A stretch of 64,000 nt of DNA from Plantago major (GCA_026545765.1 CM048839.1:65583187-65647186), one strand, 5' to 3'; shown: positions 48,401-59,408, numbered from the stretch's first letter. Program-made: numbers and translations. Notes: a model not told the origin generated them from the sequence alone.

Positions 48401-49644
48401 ATGACAAAACTCCTTATGAACTTTTGATTGGTAGACCCCTAGTATCAAACATCTTAGGGTGTTTGGTTGAAGATGTTTTGTTCTTACCAATGGAAAGGAA
48501 TACTTGAGAACATTTCAACTAAAAGCGTATGAAGGAGTATTTCTCGGTTATTCTCAATAGCAAAGCATGTAATCTACAACAAAAGAACGTAAAAGATTGA
48601 AGAATCTGTTTATGTAGTTTTCTATGAAGGAAACAAGAAAGTACCCTTGAATGAAGAACTCTCAGATAGGTTCGAAGAACTAATGATTAAAGATTCTGAA
48701 GAAGAATCCTCAGAAGGAAACAATTCTATCATTCACTGAGAGGATGAATCTGACGATGAAAAGCAACCATTGCTTAGTAACAACCAGATGACTCTAAGAC
48801 ATGATGAAGAATTTCCTGTGAGTATTCCAGAAATAGAACAGGTTATTGAGAATCTTCATCATGAAGAGGTTTCTGAGAATGAGATTGCTGAAAATCTAAT
48901 CCCAGATATCTCTAACACTGAAAAAGTGTCAGATATCTACGGCACTTCCTGCAGCTTATATCTCATATACTGAACACGTATCTTATCAGGATCATAATGA
49001 TTCACATTTAGATCAAAATGACACTAATCCTACTAGTTCAAAACCCATTATAAAATGGATAAGAGATCATCCTGCCAAGGATGTGATTGGTCCTTTAGAC
49101 CAAGGGGTTAGAACTAGGAGAGCAATTGCTGGAAATGAAGATTCTCTCTATGGATGTTTCATCTCAAACATTGAACCTAAAACTATAGAAGAAGCATTGA
49201 AGGATCAAGATTGGATCTCTGCAATGCAAGAAGAGTTGGATCAATTTAAGAGAAACAATGTCTGGGAATTGGTTCCATTTGTTGATGGAATATCCAGAAT
49301 TGGAACTAAGTGGGTTTTCAGAACAAATGAATGAGTCCGTAAAATAACCGTAAACAAAGCAAGGTTGGCTGCCAAGGGATTCACCTGCATGTAAGGACTA
49401 GATTTTGATGAGTTATATGCTCCAGCTTGCAAAATTGGATGCAATTAGACTATTTCTAGCCTTTGCAGCTCGTAATGACTTTAAAGTTAATCAAATGGAT
49501 GTCAAAAGTGTATTTCTAAACGGTGAACTTGCTGAGGAAGTCTATGTTGAACAACCACCAGGCTTTGAAGTTTCCATGAAAGTAGAATGGTCTATAAGCT
49601 TCGTAAAGCTCAGATGGATCAAACAGCTCCAAGAGCATGGTATG
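48401..49644 (+). pseudogene. Ty1/copia pol copy 2: integrase end, linker, RT start
   Basis: The frame gives the integrase end KTPYELLIGRPLVSN (~48408), an acidic linker rich in E and S (48770-48970: EEVSENEIAENLIPDIS), then the RVT_2 start with RTRRAIAG, FISNIEPKTIEEALKD, WISAMQEELDQFKRN and GTKWVFR (49108-49330). After a break it continues with AIRLFLAFAARNDFKVNQMD, KSVFLNGELAEEVYVEQPPG (49500-49565) and APRAWY at the end. Sequence stops being copia at 49644, where the gypsy LTR begins, and resumes in the same reading context at 58034. Where copia elements have ALYGLKQAPRAW, this copy has a scrambled word before APRAW. Confidence 0.93.
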
Positions 49645-50919
49645 TGATGAGACAATATTCTAACGCCTCATTTGGTCCTTTTTAGCCATCCTTGTGAGTC
49701 TTTGTCTTCGCTTTGTAGTCTTTTAGTTCGCTTTTACGCTTTGGTGTTTTGTTTAAATTTTGTAGAAATCGATGTCTTTGATCTAAATGAGAACAAGTGC
49801 TTAGTATGGCTCGTCAGGGCGTAGGATTCAAATTCACGGGCAAGATTTTACGACCTTGAGCCGAACTTGTAAGAAGGTTTCGCCAAGCGAGGAAATCACC
49901 CTCAAGTAGATTTAGCGAATGGTTATCTTCAGCGATTAAAGATAGCTCACAAGGCGTAAATTTTCTAATGAAGTTCCCTGCCTTGAAGATTGAAGTTTCG
50001 CCGCTTAAGGGATTTTCCGTCAGCAGTTGAAATTCGCAAGAGCTATGTATTTTTCGATTAAGAAGGCTTGTCATGAAGCTATTCCTTCTGCAAGGCCAAG
50101 CGTAGGATCGAGTTTTGTTTTCCTTATTAGATTAGATTTTGATTCTTTTCTTTCATATACTTCTTTAACCTAGTTTTTGAAGAGAGCTCCTAGATTCGCA
50201 TAACATTGAGACATTCTTGGAGCTTGAATATTCATTGATTTTACTCATCGTAATTATTGGTATCCATTTCTATCGCTTTCTTCTTTGCAATTGCTCTTTA
50301 TATTTATCGATCAATTGTATGTTATTGCATGCAGTTTCATATCTATGTTTCATATGATTATTACCATGAATCCTTATGCAAGTCTCAAGTATGAGTAGCT
50401 AAACACCTTTGAATACAAGAGTATGTGAAGGTTATGCATATTCGCTCTAGGTTTATCGAATCACTCATAGGTTAGTCTCAGATATAAAATCTTCGTAAAA
50501 ACCTTCAATTCTATAAGTCGGTATTAAATTCTCTAAATTGTTCATGTTTAAGGATCGTGAATTGACGACTCACGATTTCTCCAGTATAATATATTCTAAG
50601 AACAATTGGTTGAATCGAATTAATTGATTTACTGTACAACAACCGTGTGACAAATATGAGTGGTATCCCAAGTTCGAATTAGCATAATCGATCTTCACAT
50701 CAGATTCATCTTTCTCTCATTGTTAATCGTAATCTTAGCTTTAGTCAATCTAGTTAGAAGTATACAAAACCATCCATCAACTGTTACTGGCAAGTATCTG
50801 TTTACTCTCACTGCTACATAGATTGATTAATTCCCTAGAGATCGATGACAAGTTAGGCTTTAGTCTACAACTACAGCTTATTCTCTAATTGCTTTTTAGA
50901 GTATAATTTGAGCTCATCA
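49645..50919 (+). repeat. 5' LTR of the gypsy element
   Basis: Starts TGATGAGACAATATTC and ends GAGCTCATCA. It aligns over its full length with the 3' LTR, but many CG-containing words of the 3' LTR have TG, CA or other forms here, for example CTTGTCATGAAGC against CTCGCCGCGGTGAGC. LTRs are identical at insertion, so the many differences mean an old insertion, hypermutation, or consensus error. Confidence 0.92.
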
Positions 50920-50923
50920 AATT

Positions 50924-50941
50924 TGGTGCCGCTGCCGGGGA
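50924..50941 (+). promoter_or_regulatory. Primer binding site of the gypsy element
   Basis: TGGTGCCGCTGCCGGGGA, four bases after the LTR end, resembles the Asp-tRNA-type primer site (TGGCGCCGTTGCCGGGG) known from Athila/Tat elements. It is where minus-strand synthesis starts. Confidence 0.85.
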
Positions 50942-51074
50942 ACTAATTCCTACTGTAGCGTGTGAGTGTGATATTTTATTTGCTTTTTTTTTTTACATAC
51001 CTGCGATTTCTGCACTAACAGGAACTAAGATTTTTCGAAGTTTGTGATTCTGTAGATGAACTTTTTGCAGGTTT

Positions 51075-52600
51075 ATGCCTGGTACAAGATCACAAGGAAC
51101 ACCTTTGCAACCTCTAGTACCTGAGATCGATAGACACTACCATCAGCTTCGGGGACAGAACTTAGCAGCTATTCCAATGGGTGACAACAATGAGAATACT
51201 CCTGTAGTCAATGCCGCTGAGGCCCCCGTGATCACTTATGGGACCCATATACGCCGTGAAATTAAGGTCAGATTAGCTATCAGGTTTCTAACAATGCTAG
51301 GAACATGGAGATCGAATCTCATCACTTCCACGACATGCCTAAGTATTATGGGATAGCCAATGAGGATGTTATCCGCTTCTCAAGGAGTTCGAGGGTGGTC
51401 GATTAGATTCCGCCATCAGGCATGTGAACGCTTCGATGAGGAAATAAGGAAGAAGGTTTTTCCTATGTATATGCAGGATAAGGCGAAGAACTGGCTATTG
51501 AATCAACCTGAAGGTTCTCTGGCTACTTGGGATGATCTATACAGGGCCTTTATGAACAAGTTCTATCCAACGGAAAAGACTAGGCGCCTCGAAAGTGATT
51601 GAGAAGTTCATGCAGATGAGTGATGAGAGTTTTATGAAGCCGTGGAAACCATTCTCGGACTTATTTCTCAATGCCCTCACCATAGGTCGAGGAGACGGAT
51701 TTATGATGCATGTTCTATGAGGGACTCAATCGGAAGCATGTAATATGGTGGATAAGGATGGCTCTCTATCGTCACGACATCTCCATCGCATTGAATGAGG
51801 CTTTTGAGAAACTTGTCGCTATCTCCCAAATTAAGGGAACCAGAGGTAGACCAAGGAGAGCCGAGGTAAAACCGTGGAGGAAACACTGTGGCCTAGTACT
51901 ATTGAATTGCCGTAATGTATTAAGGAGATGAGGATGTTGCACTATCCCCGCACTGGTTCCAGTGAATGAGAGGTGTAATCTATGTGGTAATTTCGGGCAT
52001 GGTGCTAGTATGTGTAGACTTCTTGAGACAATGGGGGAGAACCCAACTCCGGAGATTATTTGCTGGGTGTAGTACAGACAGTGCGGTGGTTGGCAACCAA
52101 ATCTGGGAACGAATACAGGTGTTACTAAGGTGCAACCCTTCAACCCAGATCGTTCTAATTTATCCTATGGAGGTAACTTCTATGAGAATGCACCACAAGA
52201 AGTTCGCTTCGACAGTTCCGCCACAGGTCCAAAGACAAGAGTTTTCTGTTCGCTTACTAGTGCAATCAGAACGCCGGGTCGAGATTAGAGCTGACATGGA
52301 GAGATCAGAGAGGTTCAAGCGTAACCACAAATCAAACCAGAATGACCGTAGGTTTGATAGCATTGAGCTATCGAAAAGAGGTTAGAGAAGACTTCGTGAT
52401 CTCGGCGCCTTCCAAAGAAAGAGAGAAGGTTAAATTTCGCGATCAGAGAGAATAACAGGATACTTGCTATGGAGGTAGCTTTTGACAAGCCAGAGTAGTG
52501 AAGACGGTCGTTACGATTTGCACTTGTAACCATGATAAGATGGTTACCTGTGTCGAGGCTACACATGTGAAGCAAGCAAGGTGATAACATCCGTCCAAAT
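51075..52600 (+). pseudogene. Gypsy gag remnant with zinc knuckle
   Basis: ATG at 51075 opens MPGTRSQGTPLQPL. After frame changes near 51280 and 51390 the capsid part reads KVFPMYMQDKAKNWLLNQP and ATWDDLYRAFMNKFYP (51450-51580), the typical retrotransposon gag core of Athila/Tat elements. A zinc knuckle CNLCGNFGHGASMC (C-X2-C-X4-H-X4-C) is intact at about 51974-52015. Further downstream, short gag C-terminal pieces appear in shifting frames. At least five disruptions are present, so the copy makes no gag. Confidence 0.88.
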
Positions 52601-52619
52601 TTATTCCAGAGGGAAGGCG

Positions 52620-52834
52620 TAATGCAAGACCGGTACTCAATTTCGATTTGGTTGTCGGATAGGCGCTCTTCCGAGGTTACATGTATTATTGATATGGGGT
52701 TGCTTAACTTGATGACATTCGAGACTTATGAGGAGCTCAACTCAAGCGGTCTAGAACCGAGAAGATGCTTTGTGACCATGGCTAATGGAGATGTGTTTAT
52801 GACTGATTTCGTGGTTGTCGAGTCACCGCAGTGA
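52620..52834 (+). pseudogene. Gypsy aspartic protease remnant
   Basis: The frame reads EVTCIIDMGLLNLMTFETYE, then GLEPRRCFVTMANGDVF. This is the retropepsin pattern with a hydrophobic strand, D-x-G, an N-L-M turn, and the second strand with ANG. The usual catalytic D-T/S-G-A is D-M-G-L here, so it would be inactive. By position directly after gag it is the element's protease. Confidence 0.75.
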
Positions 52835-53560
52835 AGATCAAAGAGATGGACAAGGATATGCTGCTTCTTGCCCTTTCATCAAGGCTACTTGTATGATAGT
52901 CGATCTTTATGGCCGCATATGTACTATTCAGTCAAGATGTGAGAAACGTGAGTTGCAAGCAACACGACATCATATTCTCCTACACAAAGTCGACACTGTG
53001 AACTACATAGTAGCACATACCGTCCACTCTACACCTATTCTCGCCAAGAGTAAGCATGGGGACAGAAGGTCGGTAACCTCAAGCTCGACTAGCTCCAAGA
53101 TGGAAGAAGTCAAGTCGACTATAAACAAAAGCCCTTTTGTTTTACATTCATTAGACTATTTTTTCATTCTATACTTTGCTTTATTTTTCAGACATAGACT
53201 ACTTTATAAAAAAAAGAAAAAAAATTATGTGGTTATCTGCTTTCTTTTAATTTATTTGTGTTTTGAGGAGGCGTGACCTTTGCACTTACAAGAGGAAACT
53301 CGTGAACTCTAGTCATGGGCTTAGAGTTTCAATTGAGGCGAGGAGGTTGAAAAATGAAAAAATTCTACAATCGCCATGCTCAGTTTATTATGTTGGCCAT
53401 GCGAAATGGCCAGCCTTTTGTTTTATTAGCTTGAATTTCGGCCAAGACTTTCTACGGGTCATGTGAGCTTCCTTTCCTTCCCTCTCAGATTTTCCACAAG
53501 TAGCATAACCTTTTTTCCATATTACATTCGCAGATTCTCGCCACGGCAATCCCTAAAGCC
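52835..53560 (+). other. Noncoding stretch between protease and accessory gene
   Basis: Where RT, RNase H and integrase should lie there is only ~700 bp of sequence with no motif. Broken fragments continue to ~53130, then A/T-rich sequence with TTTATAAAAAAAAG near 53202 that could serve as a TATA element for the downstream ORF. The deletion of the pol core is inferred from this. Confidence 0.5.
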
Positions 53561-53597
53561 CGCCGCGGCGGATCGGTTTTTTTTTAAAAAACCGATC
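53561..53597. other. Two adjacent perfect palindromes
   Basis: CGCCGCGGCG (53561-53570) is a perfect 10 bp palindrome. It is followed directly by a perfect 12 bp inverted repeat with arms GATCGGTTTTTT and AAAAAACCGATC around a TTT spacer (53571-53597). Confidence 0.9.
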
Positions 53598-54180
53598 ACC
53601 CTTCTTCCTCCTCACTTTCTCTTTTCTCCCCCTTCACACCATCACTCCTCCGCACCCAATAAACTCCAAACTCTGTGAATACTCCACCAAATCACCCCAT
53701 TCTTGTCCCAAAACATCCGATTTTCTCTCATCTCTTTGATTCTTCAATAAATTTCGAGTTCCACCCATCCTATTTCAAGATTCAGAAGGTACTTTGGCTT
53801 GGAAAACTTCATTCTTCCTTTGATTTCGAGTTTGCTTGATTTATGTGGTTGACCGTCGTTCGTTCCCTACTAGTTTGATTCTCGTGGTATGCTTGCATGA
53901 TTTATCGAGAATTGTTTGAATTTTCTTCTTCAATTCAATATTTGACCGATTTTTATTAACCACTGCTCATATGCTCCATTGTGCTTGTTTTCTTGCTTTC
54001 GACTTTTCTTATGATATTGTCCTTAGCATGATATTTTGATTTGATTTGGAACGCTGAATCGCCTGGGGAAGAATTTTTGATGATGCTCTGTTTTTAGAAG
54101 ATAACTCTATATAGGTTTGGGGATGTGCTTCTCGCACTTCCCACGTATTACTCTCTCCTAATAGTAGTTTTGCAGGCATT
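53598..54180 (+). promoter_or_regulatory. Leader with a likely 387 nt intron upstream of the accessory ORF
   Basis: A strongly C/T-rich leader (53600-53660) resembles plant 5' untranslated regions. A donor-like CAGAAG/GTACTT at 53789 and an acceptor TAGTTTTGCAG ending at 54175 after a T-rich tract bound a T-rich, stop-filled stretch. The ATG of the ORF follows five bases later. This arrangement suggests an ORF with its own leader and intron rather than one expressed from the LTR alone. Confidence 0.5.
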
Positions 54181-55240
54181 ATGTCTCGTAGAGCCACATG
54201 CAGCAAATGCCAAAGAGGCGAGTCTAGTAGCGTGGCCGAACAGAGAGGTCCCGTCGATGAGTTCTTCCACCTGTCCGCAGATGGGAGGGCTTTTATGGAA
54301 GCAAATTTTATGGAGCCTAGGAAAGCATGGCCTGAGCGGGAATTGGCTCTTGATGAGCTGGAGGATGTCGCACGCCCGAAGTCCGGCAAGGATCAGATAT
54401 TTATGCTGGAGCAAGCTCTTCGGCAAGCAGCTGCCCTATGACCCGAAGCTAGTTCGGGAATTCTACATCAGCCTCCACGACTTGGATGAAGGGGTGGTGA
54501 TGATTCGCGGTGTCAGGATCTAGTTCTCACCTCGAAGTATTCGGGAATTCCTACAGTGTAGGGTGTTCCAGGCAGAAGATGACAAGTACAGCCACTGGGG
54601 CGATAATTTTCACAACCGGCAGTTTGAGAGGGACTTAGCCGAGTTTGTACTTCTACCTGGTACCGATCCGGAGGACCACAGGACGAAAACCACCATAGCC
54701 ACCCACTTCCTCGCTGCAGGTCCGCCCGCAACATCCGACACAAGATAATGTGACCCTAGCTCCACAAATTACTTTATTAGAGCGATCATGAACGGGCAGT
54801 TTGTTGATGCCCCAGATATCATTATGGCGGAGACTCAGTCCCGGAAAGATAAAGGCAGTCTCCTCAGTTTTTCATGCCTTATTACTAATATCTGCCGGTC
54901 CTTCAATATTCCCGGTATTCAGGGCTCCGAGAAACACAAAGGAGCTCTGAAATCTGCTAGCGCCAGAGTTATCCTCGGCCGCTATCCCACTCCTATCAGG
55001 GGCGCCGATGACAATGCAGAGCAGCCCACTCCACCTGGTTCTTCTGACTTCCAGAGTTAGTTCGAGCAGATGATAGCAAAGTTTCAGGAGTAGGCAGGAG
55101 CACAATATGCCCAGATTGAGGATCAGTACTCCCCCATCGAGGGGCACAACCATTGAGAGGAGGAGCGAGATAGGAGAGCTGAAGCTAGGGAGCAGCGAGA
55201 GCTTGAGCGCTTGGAGAGGCAAAGGCACTGAAGGCGCAAC
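54181..55240 (+). pseudogene. Accessory ORF of the 'putative plant transposon protein' type
   Basis: ATG 54181 opens a Cys/Ser/Arg-rich start, then FFHLSADGRAFMEANFMEPR. After a frame change near 54390 it reads KQLPYDPKLVREFYISLHDL, FSPRSIREFLQCRVF, RDLAEFVLLPG, then (54752 on) NYFIRAIMNGQFVDAPDIIM, SCLITNICRSFNIPG and RYPTPIRGAD, and past 55060 a Gln/Glu/Arg-rich coiled-coil tail. EFY..., a short strand pair, FLxxR, then NYF and an LI..IC block is the order seen in the plant transposon-protein family carried by Athila/Ogre-like elements. Function is unknown. Three or more stops or shifts make it nonfunctional here. Confidence 0.65.
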
Positions 55241-56756
55241 AGGATTTCTGGGAGCAGCACTTCGGTGGTGGCCCTTCTGGATCCGTGTGATCATCCCTGT
55301 TGAGACGACACTATGGTTGGTCATTCTATACAGTCGTTTCTTACACTATTCATTGCTAGGGACTAGCACTTGTTTAGGTTTGGGGAGGTAGTCGACTGTA
55401 TCTTTAGCTTAAGTTGTCTCGTTTTGTACTTTATTTCTGATATTTGTACTCTATTTCGTACTCTGTTTTTCATTTTTTATTTTTATGTATTCTGTTCAAG
55501 TGGTATGTTAGCCACTTGTTTGTGTTATGTGACTGTAGTGGTATGTTAGCCACCTTTCTGTGTTAGTTATATATTTCCTTTCCAGTTGAGTCCAGTTTAG
55601 ACGTTAGTATTTTCATTTTCTCGTGGTAGTCTCGAGTCAATTACCATGTCGAACGTCTATTGCGAATGGTAAATTCTCTTGCTACTTACGTTTTGTTTGA
55701 TGTCTAGCTAGAAGTAGTGTAGTAGGCTTTTAATCCTGCAAGGTCGTTTTTCTTGTAAATAGCAAGTCTAGTTAGCCCTGTAGTCCAAAAGCCTGTGAGG
55801 AGCCTAGCCGAAGAAAAATATCGCATCGCACCGTTATTGTGTGATTTCGGATGTGCAAGTTTTACGACACGGCGCCTTTTCATATTTATGTACTTAGTTT
55901 CATTGGGCACCATTTAACGCATGCTTTACTTTACGGATTTTATTTTCCCCGTTCCGTCAAACTGGTTTGGGGAGAGGATTGTTCACTATGAATGTTATGA
56001 GCTGTTATATTTGTGCTGCAAAATCTATTTACTGCTCCCTAAGCTTTTGAAATTTGAATCTCGGGGTGGATCTATGGTCTTTATTGATCACCATTAGTCG
56101 TTAGCGGTTCCAAATACTACCTATATACCGGGCTGGCCTTAAAAGCCATATGTCCGCTGTGGTTGATGGCACGATACTAAATCGACACGCATTAAAGTGC
56201 GGACTTTCGCAAAATGTATACACCGAAAAAAATTGAGATTAAAAGAGCCCAGGTGGCCATGCACTGAATTCAGTGAAGCATTATGAGATCTGATGTTGTT
56301 TTGAATGGATGAGGGGAGTAGTTTCAGTTTTTCGATTTTTCTGGAGGAATACAGTCATGTGCCAAAGGACCTTTCAACTCAATGAGATGAGTACAATAGC
56401 ATAAGATATTTGAGGCATCCTTGAGACGAAAGTCATCTTCCCAGTTTATTTTTGAGCTATACCCTGTATGGTTACTTCCATGAGAGTGAGTGATATACTT
56501 TATACACCTGCGAGGGACTAGCGGGCTAGGCTTAATTGTTATTTACTTGAGAAACGATCGTGTCTGATTACCTGCTTACTATTTCTGCCAAGGTTAGGTT
56601 TAGAACAAATTTTTTGCATCCTGTGAATTTAATGTTTTCAATGGTAGATTCGGTCGCTTGGGAATTTGATTCTTTGTTTGTTTACATGGTTTAGAGTCTA
56701 GTGTGTTTAGGTTGTGTGTTTGCTTGAGGACGAGCAAAGGTTCGGTTTGGGGATTT
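55241..56756 (+). other. Long noncoding 3' part of the gypsy element
   Basis: No frame longer than ~70 codons and no motif. A GGTATGTTAGCCAC word occurs twice (55502 and 55541). The last bases before the 3' LTR are CGAGCAAAGGTTCGGTTTGGGGATT (given in two parts: CGAGCAAAGG at 56731 and TTCGGTTTGGGG after it). This is the G-rich polypurine-like tract that primes plus-strand synthesis in elements of this group. Confidence 0.7.
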
Positions 56757-58033
56757 TGATGAGACAATATTCTAACGTCTCATTTGGTCCTTATTAGCGG
56801 TCTTTGTGAGTCTTTGTCTTTAGTTTTGTAGTCTTTTTAGTTCGTTTTTACGCTTTGGTGTTTTGTTTACATTTTGTAGAAATCGATGACTTTTGAGCTA
56901 AATGAGAACAAGTCGATAGCAATGCTCGCCGCGAGGGATTCAAATTACCGACGAGATTTTACGAGCTTGAGCAGAACTTGAAGAAGGTTTCGCCATGCAG
57001 GAAATCACCGCCGCAATGAGATTTAGCGAATGGTTATCTTCGCGATTAAGAAGGCTCGCCATAAGGAATTGTCTCGCCATGCAGATTTTGCCAATGAAGT
57101 TCCTGTCTTGAAGATTGTAGCTCGCCACGGCGAAGTGATTTTCCCGCCGCGGAAAAATTCTGTGAGAGCAATATATTTTTCGATTAAGAAGGCTCGCCGC
57201 GGTGAGCTATTCCTTCCGCCGCAAGGAGAAGCACAGGATCAGAGTTTTGTTTTCCTTATTAGATTAGATTTTTGATTCTTTACTTTCATATACTTCTTTT
57301 AACCTAGTTTTTGAAGATAGCTCCTAGATTCGCATTAACATTGAGACATTCTTGAGCTCGGATTATTCATTGATTTTACTCATCGTAATTATTGGTATCG
57401 ATTTCTATTGTTTTTCTTTGCAATTGCTCTTTATATTTATCGATTAAATTGTATGTTATTGCATGCGAGTTTCATATCTATCTTTCATATGATTATTACC
57501 ATGAATCTTTGCATGCAATCATCGATTATTAGTAGCTAAACACCTTTGAATACAATAGTATGTGAAGGTTATGCATATTCGTAGGGTTTATCAATCACTC
57601 ATATAGGTTAGTCTCAGATAAAATCTTCGTGAAAAACCTTCAATTCTATAAGTCGGTATTAAATTCTCTAAATTGTTCATGTTTAAGGATCTTGAATTGA
57701 TGACTCACGACTTCAAAGATAATATATTCTCGTAACAATTGGTTGAATCGAATTGATTGATCGCATACAACAACCGTGACAAATATGAGTGGTATCCCTA
57801 GTTCAATTAGCATAATTGATCCGCATGTATTCATCTTTCTGTCATTGTTAATTGTAATCTTAGCTTTAGTCAACCTAGTTAGAAGTATACAAAACCATCC
57901 ACTGGCAAGTATCTGTTTACTCTCTCTACTACATAGCTTGATTAATTCCCTAGAGATCGATCACGAAGTTAGCTTTAGTCTCAACTACAACTTATTCTAT
58001 AATTGCTTTTTAGAGTATAATTTGAGCTCATCA
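56757..58033 (+). repeat. 3' LTR of the gypsy element
   Basis: Starts TGATGAGACAATATTC and ends GAGCTCATCA, matching 49645-50919. Between 56930 and 57230 it carries about eight GC-rich words of the CTCGCC or CCGCCG type (some as CCGCGG) that are mostly lost in the 5' LTR. Confidence 0.93.
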
Positions 58034-59107
58034 AGATGATACTTTAGCTAAATACTTGCTGGAAAGTGGCTTCAAGAAAGGAGATGTTGATAAAACACTC
58101 TTTACTTTGAACCATGAAAGGAAAGTACTTTTAGTTCAAGTATATGTTGATGACATTATATTTGGATCTAAAGACAAGCAACTTTGTGAAGACTTTACTG
58201 AGCTCATGAAAAGTAAATTTGAGATGAGCATGATGGGAGAATTGAACTACTTCCTAGGGTTGCAAGTCAAGCAACTGAATGATGGAATATTCATCTGTCA
58301 AACAAAGTATGCAAAAGATATGCTCAACAAGTTTAATCTAAAGCCTTCTGAAAAGAATGCTAAGATACCTATGAGCATTGGAACCAAAATGACCTATCCG
58401 AATCAAAAAGTGTTGAAGAACACAAGTATAGGAAATTGATCGGGTCTCATCAGACCACCGCAAGTAGACCTGATATTCAATATGCATTTGGAATGTGTGC
58501 TAGATTTCATACAAATCCGATGCAATCACACTACAACATTGCTATGAAAATATTAAGGTATGTAAAGGGTAGTGTAGAAGTTGGATTGTGGTATCCAAAA
58601 GACAGTGGATTGAGTTTAGTTGGCTATTCTGATGCTGACTATGCTGGATCGTTGCTTGATAGAAAAAGCACCTCAGGAACTTGTCAATTTCTTGGTGCCA
58701 GATTAATATCATGGTTCAGCAAGAAACAAAACTCAATTGTCACATCTACCACAGAGGCTGAATATATTGTTGCTGGGTATTGTGCTTCACAGATATTGTG
58801 GATACAACAACAACTCAGAGACTATGAGATTAATGAAGAGAAAACTCCTATTTTCCGTGACAACACAAGTGCTATTGCCATAATTCAGAATCCTAAGTTT
58901 CATGCAAGAACAAAGCAAATTGATGTTAGACATCACTTCATTAGAGATCATGTTAAAAAAGGCAATATAGAGATACTCAAAATTGGTACTGAAGACCAAC
59001 TTGCAGATATCTTTATAAACCCTTTGCAAGAAAGCAGGTTCTTAACTTGGAGACATAGTCTTGGGTTAATGGAGCTACCGAAGGAACTGAAAAGTTGTAA
59101 TCTCTGA
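58034..59107 (+). pseudogene. Ty1/copia pol copy 2, second part: RT end and RNase H
   Basis: This is the continuation of the RT interrupted by the gypsy element. It reads DDTLAKYLLESGFKKGDVDK, LVQVYVDDIIFGSKDKQL (YVDD catalytic pair, ~58145), MSMMGELNYFLGLQVKQL and KFNLKPSEKN. Around 58440 there is one frame change. RNase H then follows in one frame to the stop at 59107: SRPDIQYAFGMCARF, GYSDADYAGSLLDRKSTSG (Asp), TSTTEAEYIVAGYCASQ (Glu), FRDNTSAIAI (Asp), and HARTKQIDVRHHFIRDHV. It is much better preserved than copy 1 or the 5' half of copy 2. SIRE/Tork-like by its sequence words. Confidence 0.95.
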
Positions 59108-59392
59108 GTTGGAAACTCAAAAGCGAGAAAGATATCTGGAACGGGTATCCAGATATCTAAGGAAAAAAGGTATCTAAGACGAGAACTCATATACTAAAAG
59201 GAGCTAAAAGTGTGAGTGAGACAGGAACTCAGTGTGATTAAGAAGGGAAAAGAAGATATCTGGAACGAGAATCCAGAATATCAAAGGCAAAAGGTGAAAC
59301 ACATAGAGATAAAATATCTGAGACGGGTACTCAGATATCAAATGTTAAAGGGTAAAATGGCTATTTAAAGATTTCTGAGATAGGTACTCAGA
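59106..59392 (+). repeat. Array of hairpins with changing stems and a constant 7 nt loop
   Basis: Directly after the pol stop, six inverted repeats follow within ~265 bp (59131-59392). Stems and loops: GATATCTGGA with its exact complement, loop ACGGGTA (59131-59157); GTATCTAAG/CTCATATAC, loop ACGAGAA (59170-59194); TGAG/CTCA, loop ACAGGAA (~59216); GATATCTGGA/TCCAGAATATC, loop ACGAGAA (59255-59282); ATATCTGAG with its exact complement, loop ACGGGTA (59314-59338); TCTGAG/CTCAGA, loop ATAGGTA (59374-59392). A smaller GAGTT/AACTC hairpin precedes them (59106-59118). The stem switches GGA/TCC to GAG/CTC on both sides, so pairing is conserved. Confidence 0.85.
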
Positions 59393-59408
59393 TACTAGAT
59401 CACTTAGC

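Larger units (their letters stand above)
49645..58033 (+). mobile_element. Ty3/gypsy LTR element (Athila/Tat-like, lacks RT and integrase), nested in copia
   Basis: An 8.39 kb element sits inside the RT of copia copy 2. It has two LTRs (1275 and 1277 bp) with matching ends TGATGAG and CTCATCA, a primer site four bases after the 5' LTR, gag and protease remnants, an accessory ORF, and a G-rich tract just before the 3' LTR. The interior is only 5.8 kb and no RT, RNase H or integrase motif is visible on either strand, so it depended on another element. The flanking five bases are GTATG and AGATG, not a clean target duplication, but the host frame (W-Y then D-D-T) resumes right after it. Confidence 0.93.

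Noticed and set aside
49814..50074. Minus-strand ORF in the gypsy 5' LTR, and a similar one at 56940-57128
   Set aside because: They lie in LTR sequence, repeat between the two LTRs and have no motif.
54009..55324. Minus-strand ORFs of 76-150 codons (54009-54389, 54148-54426, 54872-55324)
   Set aside because: Antisense to the accessory ORF with recognisable sense-strand family order.
50920..56756. Hidden RT or integrase of the gypsy element
   Set aside because: I looked in all frames for YxDD, DDE-type and RNase H words and found none in the interior.
49640..58038. Clean 5 bp target duplication of the gypsy element
   Set aside because: Flanks are GTATG and AGATG, only three of five equal; possible small deletions in a GAT-rich site make it undecidable.
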